64,000 bases of DNA from Cellulosimicrobium cellulans (GTDB lineage: Bacteria; Actinomycetota; Actinomycetes; Actinomycetales; Cellulomonadaceae): positions 310,001-374,000 of the forward strand of contig NZ_JAMXST010000005.1 in NCBI RefSeq assembly GCF_024124905.1. Direction: 5' to 3'. The position numbers and the translations under genes are program-made. The notes beneath the pieces were generated by a model. The model was not told where the DNA came from. It saw nothing but the letters and a program-made list of their open reading frames with translations, and ran no database searches. The stretch's first letter is position 1. Each line of letters begins with the position of its first letter. Shown piece after piece: positions 15,919 through 23,828 of this stretch.

Positions 15919-16980
15919 TCAGCCTCCCGAGTAGACGGAGTCGAAGTTCTCCTTGTACTCCTGCTCGGTGAGCCACAGGTCGCCGACCTTCTGCTCGCCG
16001 TCCAGGGTGCCGCCACCCGGTCCCCACGGGTTGACGACGTGGATCTTCATCTCGCCGTCGATCTCCTTGACCTCGGTGACGACGTAGGCGTGGTTGGGCA
16101 CGATCCGGCTGTCGTCGACCTCGTCCTCCCACCACCAGAACGCGTCGTCGTCCTCGGTGCCCACGGCGACGGGCCCGTCCTTCAGCCGGTCCTGGATGTC
16201 GGAGAGGCTGAGCTCGCCCGACCGCTCGGCGGGGCGGCCGGTGATCGCCTCGAACGCGTCGTCGGAGTGCCCGCCGTCGATGTCCTCGTAGTCGCCGCCG
16301 AAGTACTCGGCCGCCGCCTTCTCGTAGATCGACACCCAGTTCGGCTCGCCGTTCTGGCCGCCGACGCCGTTCTCCGGGACCGTCGCCTCCACGACGATCT
16401 CGACCGGCTCGCCGTCCTTGTACATCGTCACGGTGTACGTGCCGTCGTCGTTGAGCCGGATGTGCTCGCGCAGGAACTCCGGGTCGGTCGTCGCGACGGC
16501 GCCCAGGCCGGCGAGGAACCAGCAGTCCCCGACCTGGCCCTGGTTGATGTCGTCGAGCGAGAAGTCCTCGTTCTCGAGGTCGATCGGCGGGACGTCCTCG
16601 TAGTCGCCGAGGTCGTCGGTGAGGCCCGGGTCCCCGGGCCGGTCGCCGTCCTCGCCCGGGGTGCTGCGGTCGCCGCCGCCCCCGCCGGAGCCGCCACCGG
16701 ACCCGCCAGCGCCGTCGGTGCTCGCGCTCTCCTGCTGGTCCGCCTGGCGCACGACGGCGGTCGCCGCGTCGCCGAGGACCGCCCCGACCGCCGCGACGGC
16801 CGGGCCGTGCGACGTGGACCACTCGCCGCGCAGCGCGTCGCCGTCCGGCCCCTCCCAGGGGCTCGACGTCACCAGCGCGTCGAGCTCGCCGCGCAGCGAC
16901 GTCAACCTGTCGGCGGCCTCGGACAACCGCTGTCCGAGCTGTCGCAGCTGTGCGACGTCCGCCCCGTACATCCCGCTCAT
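15919..16980 (-). CDS. WXG100-like / calpain-type cysteine protease fusion protein
   Basis: 353 residues. Residues 1-80 form a helical hairpin with W42-E-G44, the WXG motif of ESX/type VII substrates. Residues about 84-125 are a Gly/Ser/Asp linker. Residues 130-353 are a C2 (calpain) protease core: NQGQVGDCWFLAG with catalytic Cys153, PNHAYVV with His297, and NPWG with Asn317. All three catalytic residues are present. The combination suggests a type VII-exported protease or polymorphic-toxin effector; no ESX secretion genes lie in the window. Start ATG 16980 has GGGGGAG upstream. The downstream small gene is coupled. Catalysis is supported by motifs; export and target are inferred. Confidence 0.85.
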   Translation of the reverse strand: MSGMYGADVAQLRQLGQRLSEAADRLTSLRGELDALVTSSPWEGPDGDALRGEWSTSHGPAVAAVGAVLGDAATAVVRQADQQESASTDGAGGSGGGSGGGGGDRSTPGEDGDRPGDPGLTDDLGDYEDVPPIDLENEDFSLDDINQGQVGDCWFLAGLGAVATTDPEFLREHIRLNDDGTYTVTMYKDGEPVEIVVEATVPENGVGGQNGEPNWVSIYEKAAAEYFGGDYEDIDGGHSDDAFEAITGRPAERSGELSLSDIQDRLKDGPVAVGTEDDDAFWWWEDEVDDSRIVPNHAYVVTEVKEIDGEMKIHVVNPWGPGGGTLDGEQKVGDLWLTEQEYKENFDSVYSGG

Positions 16981-17143
16981 GCTCTCCCCCTCGCCCGCAG
17001 GTCGCCGAGACGGTACCGCCGTCCGCCGACACGGGTCCATGGGGCGCGCTCCCCATCCCCGCGCGGGCCGCACCTCTGACCTCGGGTCGGTGCGCGCTGG
17101 TAGCGTCCCCCGCGGACGACGCACGCGACGACCGAGGGGGACC

Positions 17144-17692
17144 ATGACGGAGCAGGCCACGACACCGCGCCGGGGCGCGACGACGCGCACCGCCGGGGCG
17201 GTGCTCGCGCTGGGCGCCCTCGCCACGCTCGCCGCGTGCGGCGGCGACGCCGAGCCGACGGAGCCGCCGCCCGCACCGGACGCCGTCGCGGGGTACGAGG
17301 AGGCCCGGCAGGACGTCCTCGCCGCCGTCCAGGACGTCTACGGCGCGGACGGCTGGGCCGACGACGACGGGGGCGCCTCGGCGACGGCGCAGGACGACGG
17401 TCGCTGCGTCGTCTTCCTTCCCGACGCCCGGGCCACGCCGGGGGGCGCGGACGCGTACGGCCTGCTCGCGGACGTCCCCGACGCGATCGCCCCGGTGCTC
17501 GACGAGCACGGTTTCGGCGCACCCTCGGGCGTCGTCGAGGCCGAGCACGGCGGGTCCGCCTCGGTCGAGGCCGAGGACCCGGCGGGGTGGTCGGTGCGCG
17601 TCACCGCCGACGGCGACCTGGTCCGCCTCGACGTGTCCGGCCCGGTCGACCTCGACCCGTGCGACGAGGCCGGTCTCCCGGAGCTCGGCTGA
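17144..17692 (+). CDS. Lipoprotein, unknown function
   Basis: 182 residues. A signal sequence with lipobox LAAC (in ALATLAACGGDAEP) implies lipid anchoring on the outer face of the membrane. The mature part begins with a Pro-rich linker, followed by a mixed fold of about 140 residues with two further cysteines (GRCVVFLPDA and DLDPCDEAG), possibly disulfide-linked. GAGGGGG lies just before ATG 17144. It is divergent from the WXG-calpain gene and three bases upstream of the next gene. The family is not recognised. Confidence 0.8.
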   Translation: MTEQATTPRRGATTRTAGAVLALGALATLAACGGDAEPTEPPPAPDAVAGYEEARQDVLAAVQDVYGADGWADDDGGASATAQDDGRCVVFLPDARATPGGADAYGLLADVPDAIAPVLDEHGFGAPSGVVEAEHGGSASVEAEDPAGWSVRVTADGDLVRLDVSGPVDLDPCDEAGLPELG

Positions 17693-17695
17693 GCC

Positions 17696-17983
17696 GTGCC
17701 GTCGTACCGCGTGACCCTCGCCGTGGGCCTGCTGCGCCCGGGCGCCGACCCCGAGGCCGTGCTGCCCGCCGCTGCGGCCGCGGCGCGCGACCTGACGACG
17801 GTCGAGGCGTACGACGTCGGCGTCGTGCGCGGCGAGGCGCGCGTCACCGTCCGCTTCCTCGCCGACACGGACGCCGCCGCGCACACGGTCGCCGACGCGG
17901 TGGAGGCCGGCGTGCGCGCCCACGCCGCGACGTCGGGCGGTCGCCTGACCCGCCGTTGGGGAGCGCGCTGGCACCCGGCCTGA
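17696..17983 (+). CDS. Hypothetical small protein
   Basis: 95 residues from GTG 17696, three bases after the lipoprotein stop, so probably co-translated. The alternating pattern YRVTLAVGLL, helix AVLPAAAAAARDL, VEAYDVGVVRGEARVTVRFLA, helix HTVADAVEAGVRAH looks like a ferredoxin-like alpha/beta sandwich. There is no signal peptide or active-site motif. The role is unknown; it may relate to the lipoprotein. Confidence 0.65.
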   Translation: MPSYRVTLAVGLLRPGADPEAVLPAAAAAARDLTTVEAYDVGVVRGEARVTVRFLADTDAAAHTVADAVEAGVRAHAATSGGRLTRRWGARWHPA

Positions 17984-18086
17984 CCGCCGTCGGCCCGGGA
18001 CACCACGCCGGGCCGCCCGCCGCGCGACGAGGGCACGGGACCGGTTCAATGGACGGACCTGTCACCGACGCCGGGGAGGCGCACCC

Positions 18087-19583
18087 GTGGCCACGAGGAC
18101 CGGCCTGTTCCGTCGCAAGTCCGTCGAGGACTCGCTCGCGGCGATCGACGACCCGGAGCGCTCGCTCAAGCGCAGCCTGACGTCCTGGGACCTCGCGGTC
18201 CTGGGGGTCGCGGTCGCGGTCGGCGCGGGCATCTTCTCCGTCGGCGCGACGGCAGCCGCGAACTACGCCGGGCCCAGCGTCATCGTCTCGTTCGTCATCG
18301 CGTCGATCGTGTGCGCCCTGGCCGTCATGTGCTACGCCGAGTTCGCCTCCGCGATCCCCGTCGCCGGGTCGGCGTACACGTTCTCCTACGCGACCATGGG
18401 CGAGCTCGTCGCGTGGATCATCGGGTGGGACCTCATCCTGGAGATGCTGCTCGCGTCGGCGGTCATCGCGAAGTTCTGGGGCGTCTACCTCGGTGACGCG
18501 TTCGGGCTGTTCGGCATCGACCTGCCGCTGACCGTCCCGATCGGTCCGGTCGACCTCGAGTGGGGCCCGGTGTTCATCGTCGCGGTGTTCACCACGCTGC
18601 TCGCGATCGGCACCAAGCTCAGCACGCGCGTCAACAGCGTGTTCACCGTCATCAAGGTCGGCATCACGCTGTTCGTCATCGTCGTCGGGTTCTTCTTCGT
18701 CGACGCGTCGAACTACTCGCCGTTCGTGCCGCCCGCCCAGCCCGCGCCGGAGCAGACCGCGCTCGAGCAGCCGCTCGTCGGCTTCCTCACGGGGCTCGAG
18801 CCCACGACGTACGGCGTCATGGGCCTGCTCGCGGGCGCCGCGCTCGTGTTCTTCGCGTTCATCGGGTTCGACGTCGTCGCGACCACGGCCGAGGAGGCCA
18901 AGGACCCGCAGCGCACGCTCCCGCGCGGCATCCTCGGCGGCCTCGCGATCGTCACGGTCCTGTACATCCTCGTGACGCTCGTCGTGACGGGCATGGTGTC
19001 GTACACCGAGCTCGCGGAGTCCGACGCGCCGTCGCTCACGACGGCGTTCATCCTCGTGGGCGCCGACTGGGCCGGACGGGTCATCTCCGTGGGCATCCTC
19101 GTCGGCCTGACGACGGTGATCATGGTGCTGCTCCTCGGGCTCACGCGCGTCGTCTTCGCGATGAGCCGCGACGGCCTCCTCCCTCGCGGCATCTCCCGGA
19201 CCTCGCACCGGTACCACACGCCGATCCGCCTCCAGGTGGGGGTGGGGATCGTCGTCGCGCTCATCGCCGGGCTGTCCCAGGTGGAGCTGCTCGAGGAGAT
19301 GATCAACATCGGGACGCTCTCGGCGTTCGTCCTCGTGAGCTTCGGCATCCCGGTCCTGCGCCGCTCGCGGCCCGACCTGAAGCGCTCGTTCAAGGTCCCG
19401 TGGTCGCCCGTGCTGCCGATCGTGTCCGGCGTCGCGTGCCTGTGGCTCATGGCGAACCTCACGACCCTCACGTGGCTCCGGTTCCTCGGCTGGGTCGTCG
19501 TGGGCCTGGTGATCTACGCGTTCTACGGCTACCGCCACTCGGTCGCGGCCCGCGACACCCTGAAGGGTGACGTCGCCGCGTAG
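18087..19583 (+). CDS. APC-family cationic amino-acid permease
   Basis: 498 residues with 12 predicted membrane helices. It has the APC substrate-site signatures AVAVGAGIFSVGATAA in helix 1 and VFFAFIGFDVVATTAEEAKDP in helix 6, and the CAT-type N-terminus SLAAIDDPERSLKRSLTSWDL. It imports amino acids by proton symport or exchange; CAT-like members prefer cationic or branched amino acids. GTG 18087 has GGGGAGG upstream. It is monocistronic or read on into the phosphotransferase gene 27 bases later. The exact substrate is unknown. Confidence 0.92.
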   Translation: MATRTGLFRRKSVEDSLAAIDDPERSLKRSLTSWDLAVLGVAVAVGAGIFSVGATAAANYAGPSVIVSFVIASIVCALAVMCYAEFASAIPVAGSAYTFSYATMGELVAWIIGWDLILEMLLASAVIAKFWGVYLGDAFGLFGIDLPLTVPIGPVDLEWGPVFIVAVFTTLLAIGTKLSTRVNSVFTVIKVGITLFVIVVGFFFVDASNYSPFVPPAQPAPEQTALEQPLVGFLTGLEPTTYGVMGLLAGAALVFFAFIGFDVVATTAEEAKDPQRTLPRGILGGLAIVTVLYILVTLVVTGMVSYTELAESDAPSLTTAFILVGADWAGRVISVGILVGLTTVIMVLLLGLTRVVFAMSRDGLLPRGISRTSHRYHTPIRLQVGVGIVVALIAGLSQVELLEEMINIGTLSAFVLVSFGIPVLRRSRPDLKRSFKVPWSPVLPIVSGVACLWLMANLTTLTWLRFLGWVVVGLVIYAFYGYRHSVAARDTLKGDVAA

Positions 19584-19610
19584 GGTCGCCGCGTCAGTAC
19601 CGTGGGCGCG

Positions 19611-20534
19611 ATGAGCGCCACGGAGACCCCGATCACCGCCGACCTCGTCCGCGAGGCGCTCGCGGCGCAGCACCCCGACCTCGCCGCGCTGCCGCTCCGC
19701 GAGGTCGCGGGCGGCTGGGGAAACCAGATGTGGCGGCTCGGCGACGACCTGGCCGTCCGGGTGCAGCGCATGGACCCGACGCCGGAGCCCCAGCTCAAGG
19801 AACGGCGGTGGCTGCCCATGCTCGCGCCGCACCTCCCGCTCCCCGTGCCGACGCCGGTGCGGTGCGGCGAGCCGTCCGCGCGCCTCCCACGGCACTGGAC
19901 CGTGATGACCTGGGTTCCCGGCGAGCCGCTGGACCACGGCACGATCACCCGGGGCGCGCACGCCGCCGACGCGCTGGCGGGCTTCCTCCGGGCGCTGCAC
20001 GTCGCTGCGCCCGCCGACGCGCCGACGTCCACGGACCGGGGCGCCCACCCCCGCGACGCCACGGACGGCTTCGAGGGGTTCCTGCGCGCCGTCGCCCCCG
20101 ACGACGCCGCCGACGTCCGGGCGGTCTGGGCCGACGCCGTCGCGGCCACCGCGTGGGAGGGGCCGCCCGTGTGGGTGCACGGGGACCTGCACCCCGCGAA
20201 CGTCCTCGTCGCGGACGGGACGCTCGCGGGCGTCGTCGACTTCGGCGACCTGTTCGCGGGCGACCCCGCGTGGGACCTCGCCGCCGCCTGGGTGCTGCTG
20301 CCCGCGGGCACCGCCGCGCGCTTCCTCGACGCCTACGGGCGCGCCGACGACGCGACGGTCCGGCGCGCCCGCGGGCTGGCGGCGCTCAAGGCCCTCTTCC
20401 TCCTGCTCATGGGGCAGAACGGGGACCGCGGGCTGCCCGGCGGCAAGGCCCACTGGGGGCCCGCGGGCCGCGCGGCGCTCGACCGCGTCCTCGCGGGCTG
20501 GCGCTCACCGGACGGCCAGGGCCTCCGTCGGTGA
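19611..20534 (+). CDS. Aminoglycoside-phosphotransferase-fold kinase
   Basis: 307 residues. Kinase-like features: VHGDLHPANVLV (catalytic loop, HxDxxxxN) and GVVDFGDLFAGDPAWDLA (metal-binding DFG-like Asp). The N-lobe holds GGWGNQMWRLGDDLAVRVQR. The APH family phosphorylates small metabolites; it need not confer resistance. TACCGT (19598-19603) lies seven bases before ATG 19611 without a Shine-Dalgarno, so it is likely leaderless. Its 3' end overlaps by 30 bases the stop of a truncated permease gene on the other strand. Confidence 0.88.
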   Translation: MSATETPITADLVREALAAQHPDLAALPLREVAGGWGNQMWRLGDDLAVRVQRMDPTPEPQLKERRWLPMLAPHLPLPVPTPVRCGEPSARLPRHWTVMTWVPGEPLDHGTITRGAHAADALAGFLRALHVAAPADAPTSTDRGAHPRDATDGFEGFLRAVAPDDAADVRAVWADAVAATAWEGPPVWVHGDLHPANVLVADGTLAGVVDFGDLFAGDPAWDLAAAWVLLPAGTAARFLDAYGRADDATVRRARGLAALKALFLLLMGQNGDRGLPGGKAHWGPAGRAALDRVLAGWRSPDGQGLRR

Positions 20535-20706
20535 GAGCCGCGCCGCGCGCTCGGCCGGGTAGAGGCCCGCGACCACGCCGACGACGACGGTCGCGGCGAG
20601 GCCGCCGAGCGACGCCCAGGCCGGGACGTGGGTCGGCCACGCGCGCAGCGCCGCGTACGCGGTGGTCGCGACGACGCCCAGCACGACCCCCGCCGTCCGG
20701 ATCGAG
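20505..20706 (-). pseudogene. Remnant: C-terminal end of a MacB/FtsX-type ABC permease
   Basis: Reading from about 20706 down to the stop at 20505 gives TAGVVLGVVATTAYAALRAW, then a last membrane helix ending VAGLYPAERAARLSPTEALA, the characteristic end of MacB/LolE-like permeases. The rest of the gene is missing: sequence before 20706 belongs to a kinase fragment on the opposite strand. There is no plausible start. It looks like one side of a deletion or recombination scar. Confidence 0.75.
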
Positions 20707-21114
20707 GCGTCGTGCGACGAGGCTCCGACGTCCGGCGACCCGCTGCTGCTCGAGCAGCTCGTGCGCAACCTCGTCGAGAACGCCGAGCGCTACAACCTCC
20801 GCCACGACGGCTGGGTGCGGGTCGCCACGCGGTCCGACGCCGGCGGCGACGCCGTGCTCGAGGTCGTCGACCCCGGTCCGCCCGTCGCGCCCGACGACCT
20901 CCCGGGCCTGTTCGAGCCCTTCCGGCGGCTGGGCGGCGAGCGCACCGGCGACGGCACGGGGAGCGGGCTCGGGCTGTCGATCGTCCGCGCCGTGGTGGGC
21001 GCCCACGGCGGTTCCGTCACGCTCGCCGCGCGACCCGAGGACGGCCTCGTCGTGACCGTCCGGCTCCCCGGCGAGGTCTACGACGAGGTCCCGGCGTCTC
21101 CGCGTCTCGGATAA
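20704..21114 (+). pseudogene. Remnant: C-terminal ATPase part of a sensor histidine kinase
   Basis: From about 20704 the plus strand encodes DEAPTSGDPLLLEQLVRNLV with ENAERYN (N-box), VVDPGPPVAPDDLPGLFEPF (G1/F box) and GSGLGLSIVRAVVGAHGG (G2 box), ending at 21114. The sensor, HAMP and phosphoacceptor His regions are absent. The fragment abuts, head to head, the truncated permease. Expression is doubtful; GTG starts at 20662 exist but read through non-homologous sequence. Confidence 0.78.
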
Positions 21115-21185
21115 CGGACATACCCGATGAATCGTCTCACCTCGGCGCTTTACTGCGGACGACCGATCAACACTGAGGGGGATTG

Positions 21186-21482
21186 ATGCGAAAGGTCATG
21201 ACGGCGGTCATCACTGCCACGCTCGCCGCGGGTGTCGCGCTCGGAGCGGCTGGCCCCGCCAGCGCGACGATCAGCTACCCGTCCGTGGGAGGCACGTGGG
21301 ACCACGGCGCCGACGCCAAGGACGTCTGGTCGCACTACTACCACGGCAGCCGGGTCCACAAGTCCTCGACCTACGGGGAGAACGGGCTCCGCAGCTCCGG
21401 TTGGGTCTCCGCGGGGAAGTGGTCGTACCAGTGGGACGAGGTCCGTTGGTTCGGGAACAAGGCGTACTACGACGTCAAGTAG
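21186..21482 (+). CDS. Lactococcin 972-family bacteriocin precursor
   Basis: 98 residues: a Sec signal peptide of about 27 residues (VITATLAAGVALGAAGPASA) and a mature part of about 71. Family hallmarks are VGGTWDHG at the start, a central WSHYYHGSRVHKSSTY segment (Lcn972 itself has NYYHSxKxHxA), SAGKWS, and an aromatic C-terminus WFGNKAYYDVK. Lactococcin 972 is 66 residues, unmodified, and binds lipid II to block septation in related Gram-positives. The strong site GAGGGGG precedes ATG 21186. A hairpin after the stop and four coupled genes follow. Target and activity here are inferred. Confidence 0.9.
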   Translation: MRKVMTAVITATLAAGVALGAAGPASATISYPSVGGTWDHGADAKDVWSHYYHGSRVHKSSTYGENGLRSSGWVSAGKWSYQWDEVRWFGNKAYYDVK

Positions 21483-21492
21483 TTCGACTCAC

Positions 21493-21530
21493 GTGCTGCC
21501 GAGCGTCCGGACGCCGTCGCTCGGCGGCAC
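21493..21530 (+). terminator. Hairpin after the bacteriocin gene (partial terminator)
   Basis: A 13-bp stem, GTGCTGCCGAGCG (21493-21505) with CGCTCGGCGGCAC (21518-21530), contains one G-U pair and a 12-base loop. Placed 10 bases after the bacteriocin stop and before the rest of the cluster, it probably lets only part of transcription continue, giving more bacteriocin than transporter. Confidence 0.6.
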
Positions 21531-21572
21531 GCGGGCCCGCCCGTCCCCGACGACCGCAGTGATCGGAGCATC

Positions 21573-22202
21573 ATGTCTCTTCGCAGGTCGACGCGGCGAC
21601 GCGTCGCCGCGGCGGCTCTCGCCGCCCTCGTCCCGCTCCTTGCCGCGTGCGGCACCCCGGGTTCCGTCGGGTCGAGCGTCGACGACGGGACGGCCGTCGA
21701 CGTTCCCGCGTTCGACGGCCCCTACGCCGCCGAGTTCACGGCCTTCTACTCCGACGCCGGGTCCGACTTCGCTCGTCAGGCGCTCGCCGACGAGGAGATC
21801 ACGGACGCGGAGTACGCGGAGATGGAAGAGAAGTTCCGCACGTGCCTCGAGGCGGAGGGCGTGACGTTCTCCGGCTTCGAGCCCGACGGGTCGTACGAGG
21901 CCTCGCCCCTGCCGGACGGGAGCGACCCGTACGAGGTCGTGAAGGCCTGCGAGCGTGAGTCGGGCGCCGACACGGTCGGGGCGCTGCACGACATCATGGC
22001 GTCCAACCCGGACAACCTCGACGTCCCGACGATCATGGCGGAGTGCCTGGTCCGTCGCGAGGTCGTACCGGCGGGCTACGCGGCAGACGATTACCTCACC
22101 GACATGGAGGGGCGGTTCTCCGACCTCGCCGCCCTGTCGACCGAGCTCCGCGAGGCGCTGACGTCGTGCTCGAGCGACCCGCTCGGCCTGGCCGGTGAGT
22201 GA
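21573..22202 (+). CDS. Bacteriocin-cluster lipoprotein
   Basis: 209 residues with lipobox LAAC (in LVPLLAACGTPG). The mature part is acidic and helical, with repeated Asp/Glu and cysteines in EKFRTCLEAEG, VKACERES, MAECLVRRE and TSCSSDP, likely paired in disulfides. GGAG precedes ATG 21573. The 3' end overlaps the adaptor gene by 8 bases. Its constant company with the bacteriocin suggests self-protection at the cell surface or help in export. No family name is claimed. Confidence 0.75.
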   Translation: MSLRRSTRRRVAAAALAALVPLLAACGTPGSVGSSVDDGTAVDVPAFDGPYAAEFTAFYSDAGSDFARQALADEEITDAEYAEMEEKFRTCLEAEGVTFSGFEPDGSYEASPLPDGSDPYEVVKACERESGADTVGALHDIMASNPDNLDVPTIMAECLVRREVVPAGYAADDYLTDMEGRFSDLAALSTELREALTSCSSDPLGLAGE

Positions 22203-23229
22203 GGGTCGCAGCCCGGCCACGGTGGGCCTGTGGGTGCTCGGCGCAGTGACGCTCGTCGCCGTGGGGGTCGTTCTCGGTGCCGCGTGGACGTCCCCGGCCG
22301 TCCCCGCAGCCCTTCGACCTCCCGCTCCCATCACCACCTTCGAGGTCCGGTCCGCGACGTTCGACGACGTCCGCTCCGTCCGGCTCGCCGTCGCCCGTGG
22401 CGAGGAGTCGGGGCTGGCATCACCCGGTAGCGGTCTCGTCACACGCTTCGACTGCCGTCCCGGCTCGACCATCGAGTCCGGGACCGCGCCGCTCTGGCTC
22501 GACGACGCACCGGTCGTCGCGCTCGCGACGACGCTCCCGCTGTGGCGGGACCTTCCGGTCGGCACCCAGGGCAACGACGTGCGGGCGCTGCAGGAGGAGC
22601 TGACGCGTCTGGGGCACCCGGTCGAGGCCACCGGAACGCTCGGCACGAAGACCCTGCGTGCCGTCAACGCACTCTTCGACGACCTCGGCGACCCCTCCGC
22701 CCTCACCTCCGTTCCGCGATCTCGTTTCCTCTGGATCCCCGGACCCTCGGTCACCGTCGCGGAGTGCTCGGTCACGACAGGGAGCCGGCTCGAGGCCGGA
22801 GCGGAGCTCGTCGTGACGCCCGGCACGCTGGCAGGCGTCGCACTGCGCGACGGAGCGCCGTCCGACCTCGTCGCCGGGGCGCGCACGCTCCGTGTGGACG
22901 GGATCGACGTCGCGGTCGAGCCGCAGAACCCGGTCACCGACCCAGCACTGCTCGCACAGCTCGACGCTGCGCCCTCGCTCCAGCAAGCAGGCACGGGCGA
23001 CGAGGCGCCGGTCGGTCAGCTGCGGTTGGCAGAACCGGTCGACGTGTCGGTCGTCCCACCGTCCGCCGTGATCACGGCACCTGACGGGACGACCTGCGTG
23101 ACCACGGACGCCGTGCCCCACAGGCTGCGGGTCGTCGGGTCCGAGCTCGGGCAGACGTTCGTCCTGTTCGACGGCACCCCGCCGACCGCCGTCGACACGT
23201 CGCCCCGGCCGGACGCCCCGTGCGCGTGA
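22195..23229 (+). CDS. Membrane-anchored peptidoglycan-binding adaptor protein of the bacteriocin ABC system
   Basis: 344 residues. One N-terminal membrane anchor (LWVLGAVTLVAVGVVLGAAW) is followed by an extracytoplasmic region. Residues about 110-155 are a PG_binding_1-like three-helix domain: LPVGTQGNDVRALQEELTRL, then GHPVEATGTLGTKTLRAVN. The C-terminal part has beta/barrel-type strands typical of HlyD/MacA-like adaptors. In actinobacteria such proteins pair with MacB-like ABC transporters. The GTG start overlaps the lipoprotein stop by 8 bases, and its stop overlaps the ATPase start. It probably links the transporter to the wall. Confidence 0.8.
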   Translation: MSEGRSPATVGLWVLGAVTLVAVGVVLGAAWTSPAVPAALRPPAPITTFEVRSATFDDVRSVRLAVARGEESGLASPGSGLVTRFDCRPGSTIESGTAPLWLDDAPVVALATTLPLWRDLPVGTQGNDVRALQEELTRLGHPVEATGTLGTKTLRAVNALFDDLGDPSALTSVPRSRFLWIPGPSVTVAECSVTTGSRLEAGAELVVTPGTLAGVALRDGAPSDLVAGARTLRVDGIDVAVEPQNPVTDPALLAQLDAAPSLQQAGTGDEAPVGQLRLAEPVDVSVVPPSAVITAPDGTTCVTTDAVPHRLRVVGSELGQTFVLFDGTPPTAVDTSPRPDAPCA

Positions 23230-23828
23230 CGGCGACCGGCCTCGGGCACCACTTCCCCCGGCGCCCCTGGCTCTTCCGCGGGCTCGACCTCGATCTGCGG
23301 CCAGGTCGCACCTACGCGCTCACCGGTCCGTCGGGGTCGGGCAAGAGCACCCTGCTCGGCCTGCTCGCCGGGTGGGAGGAACCCCGCGAGGGCACCGTCG
23401 CGCGGGACGGCATCGAGCGGACCGGATGGGTGTTCCAGAACCCGCACGGGACGCCGCGACGCTCGGCGCTCGACCACGTCGCGCTCCCGCTGCTCGTCCG
23501 GGGGCTGCACCCCCGAGAGGCGGAGCGACGAGCCGCCGACCTCCTGAGCAGGTTCGGGCTCGACGACATCGCGCAGCAGCAGTTCCGCCGCCTCTCGGGC
23601 GGGGAGGCGCAGCGCCTGATGCTGGCACGAGCCATCGCGTCGGAACCGGGCCTCCTGCTCGTGGACGAGCCGACCGCCCAGCTCGACCTGCCGACCGCCC
23701 GCACCGTCAACGAGTCCCTCGGTGCGCTGCGCTCGCCCGGGACGATCATCGTCGTCGCGACCCACGACGCCGCGACCCGCGACTCCTGCTCGGACCACGT
23801 CGACCTGACGCTGGACCCCGCCGCATGA
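23220..23828 (+). CDS. ABC transporter ATP-binding protein (lactococcin-972 group)
   Basis: 202 residues. Walker A GPSGSGKST is at 36-44, the Q-loop at VFQNPHG, signature LSGGEAQR at 125-132, Walker B LLLVDEP at 145-151, and the H-loop in VVATHDAATRD. It belongs to the LolD/MacB-type export ATPases, which include a group specific to lactococcin-972 clusters. GTG 23220 overlaps the adaptor gene by 10 bases and its stop overlaps the permease start (ATGA). It probably powers export of, or immunity to, the bacteriocin. Confidence 0.92.
   Translation: MRVTATGLGHHFPRRPWLFRGLDLDLRPGRTYALTGPSGSGKSTLLGLLAGWEEPREGTVARDGIERTGWVFQNPHGTPRRSALDHVALPLLVRGLHPREAERRAADLLSRFGLDDIAQQQFRRLSGGEAQRLMLARAIASEPGLLLVDEPTAQLDLPTARTVNESLGALRSPGTIIVVATHDAATRDSCSDHVDLTLDPAA

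Noticed and set aside
19611-20534. Aminoglycoside resistance gene
   Set aside because: The fold is APH-like, but nothing specific to antibiotic-modifying members is visible; the family mostly phosphorylates metabolites.
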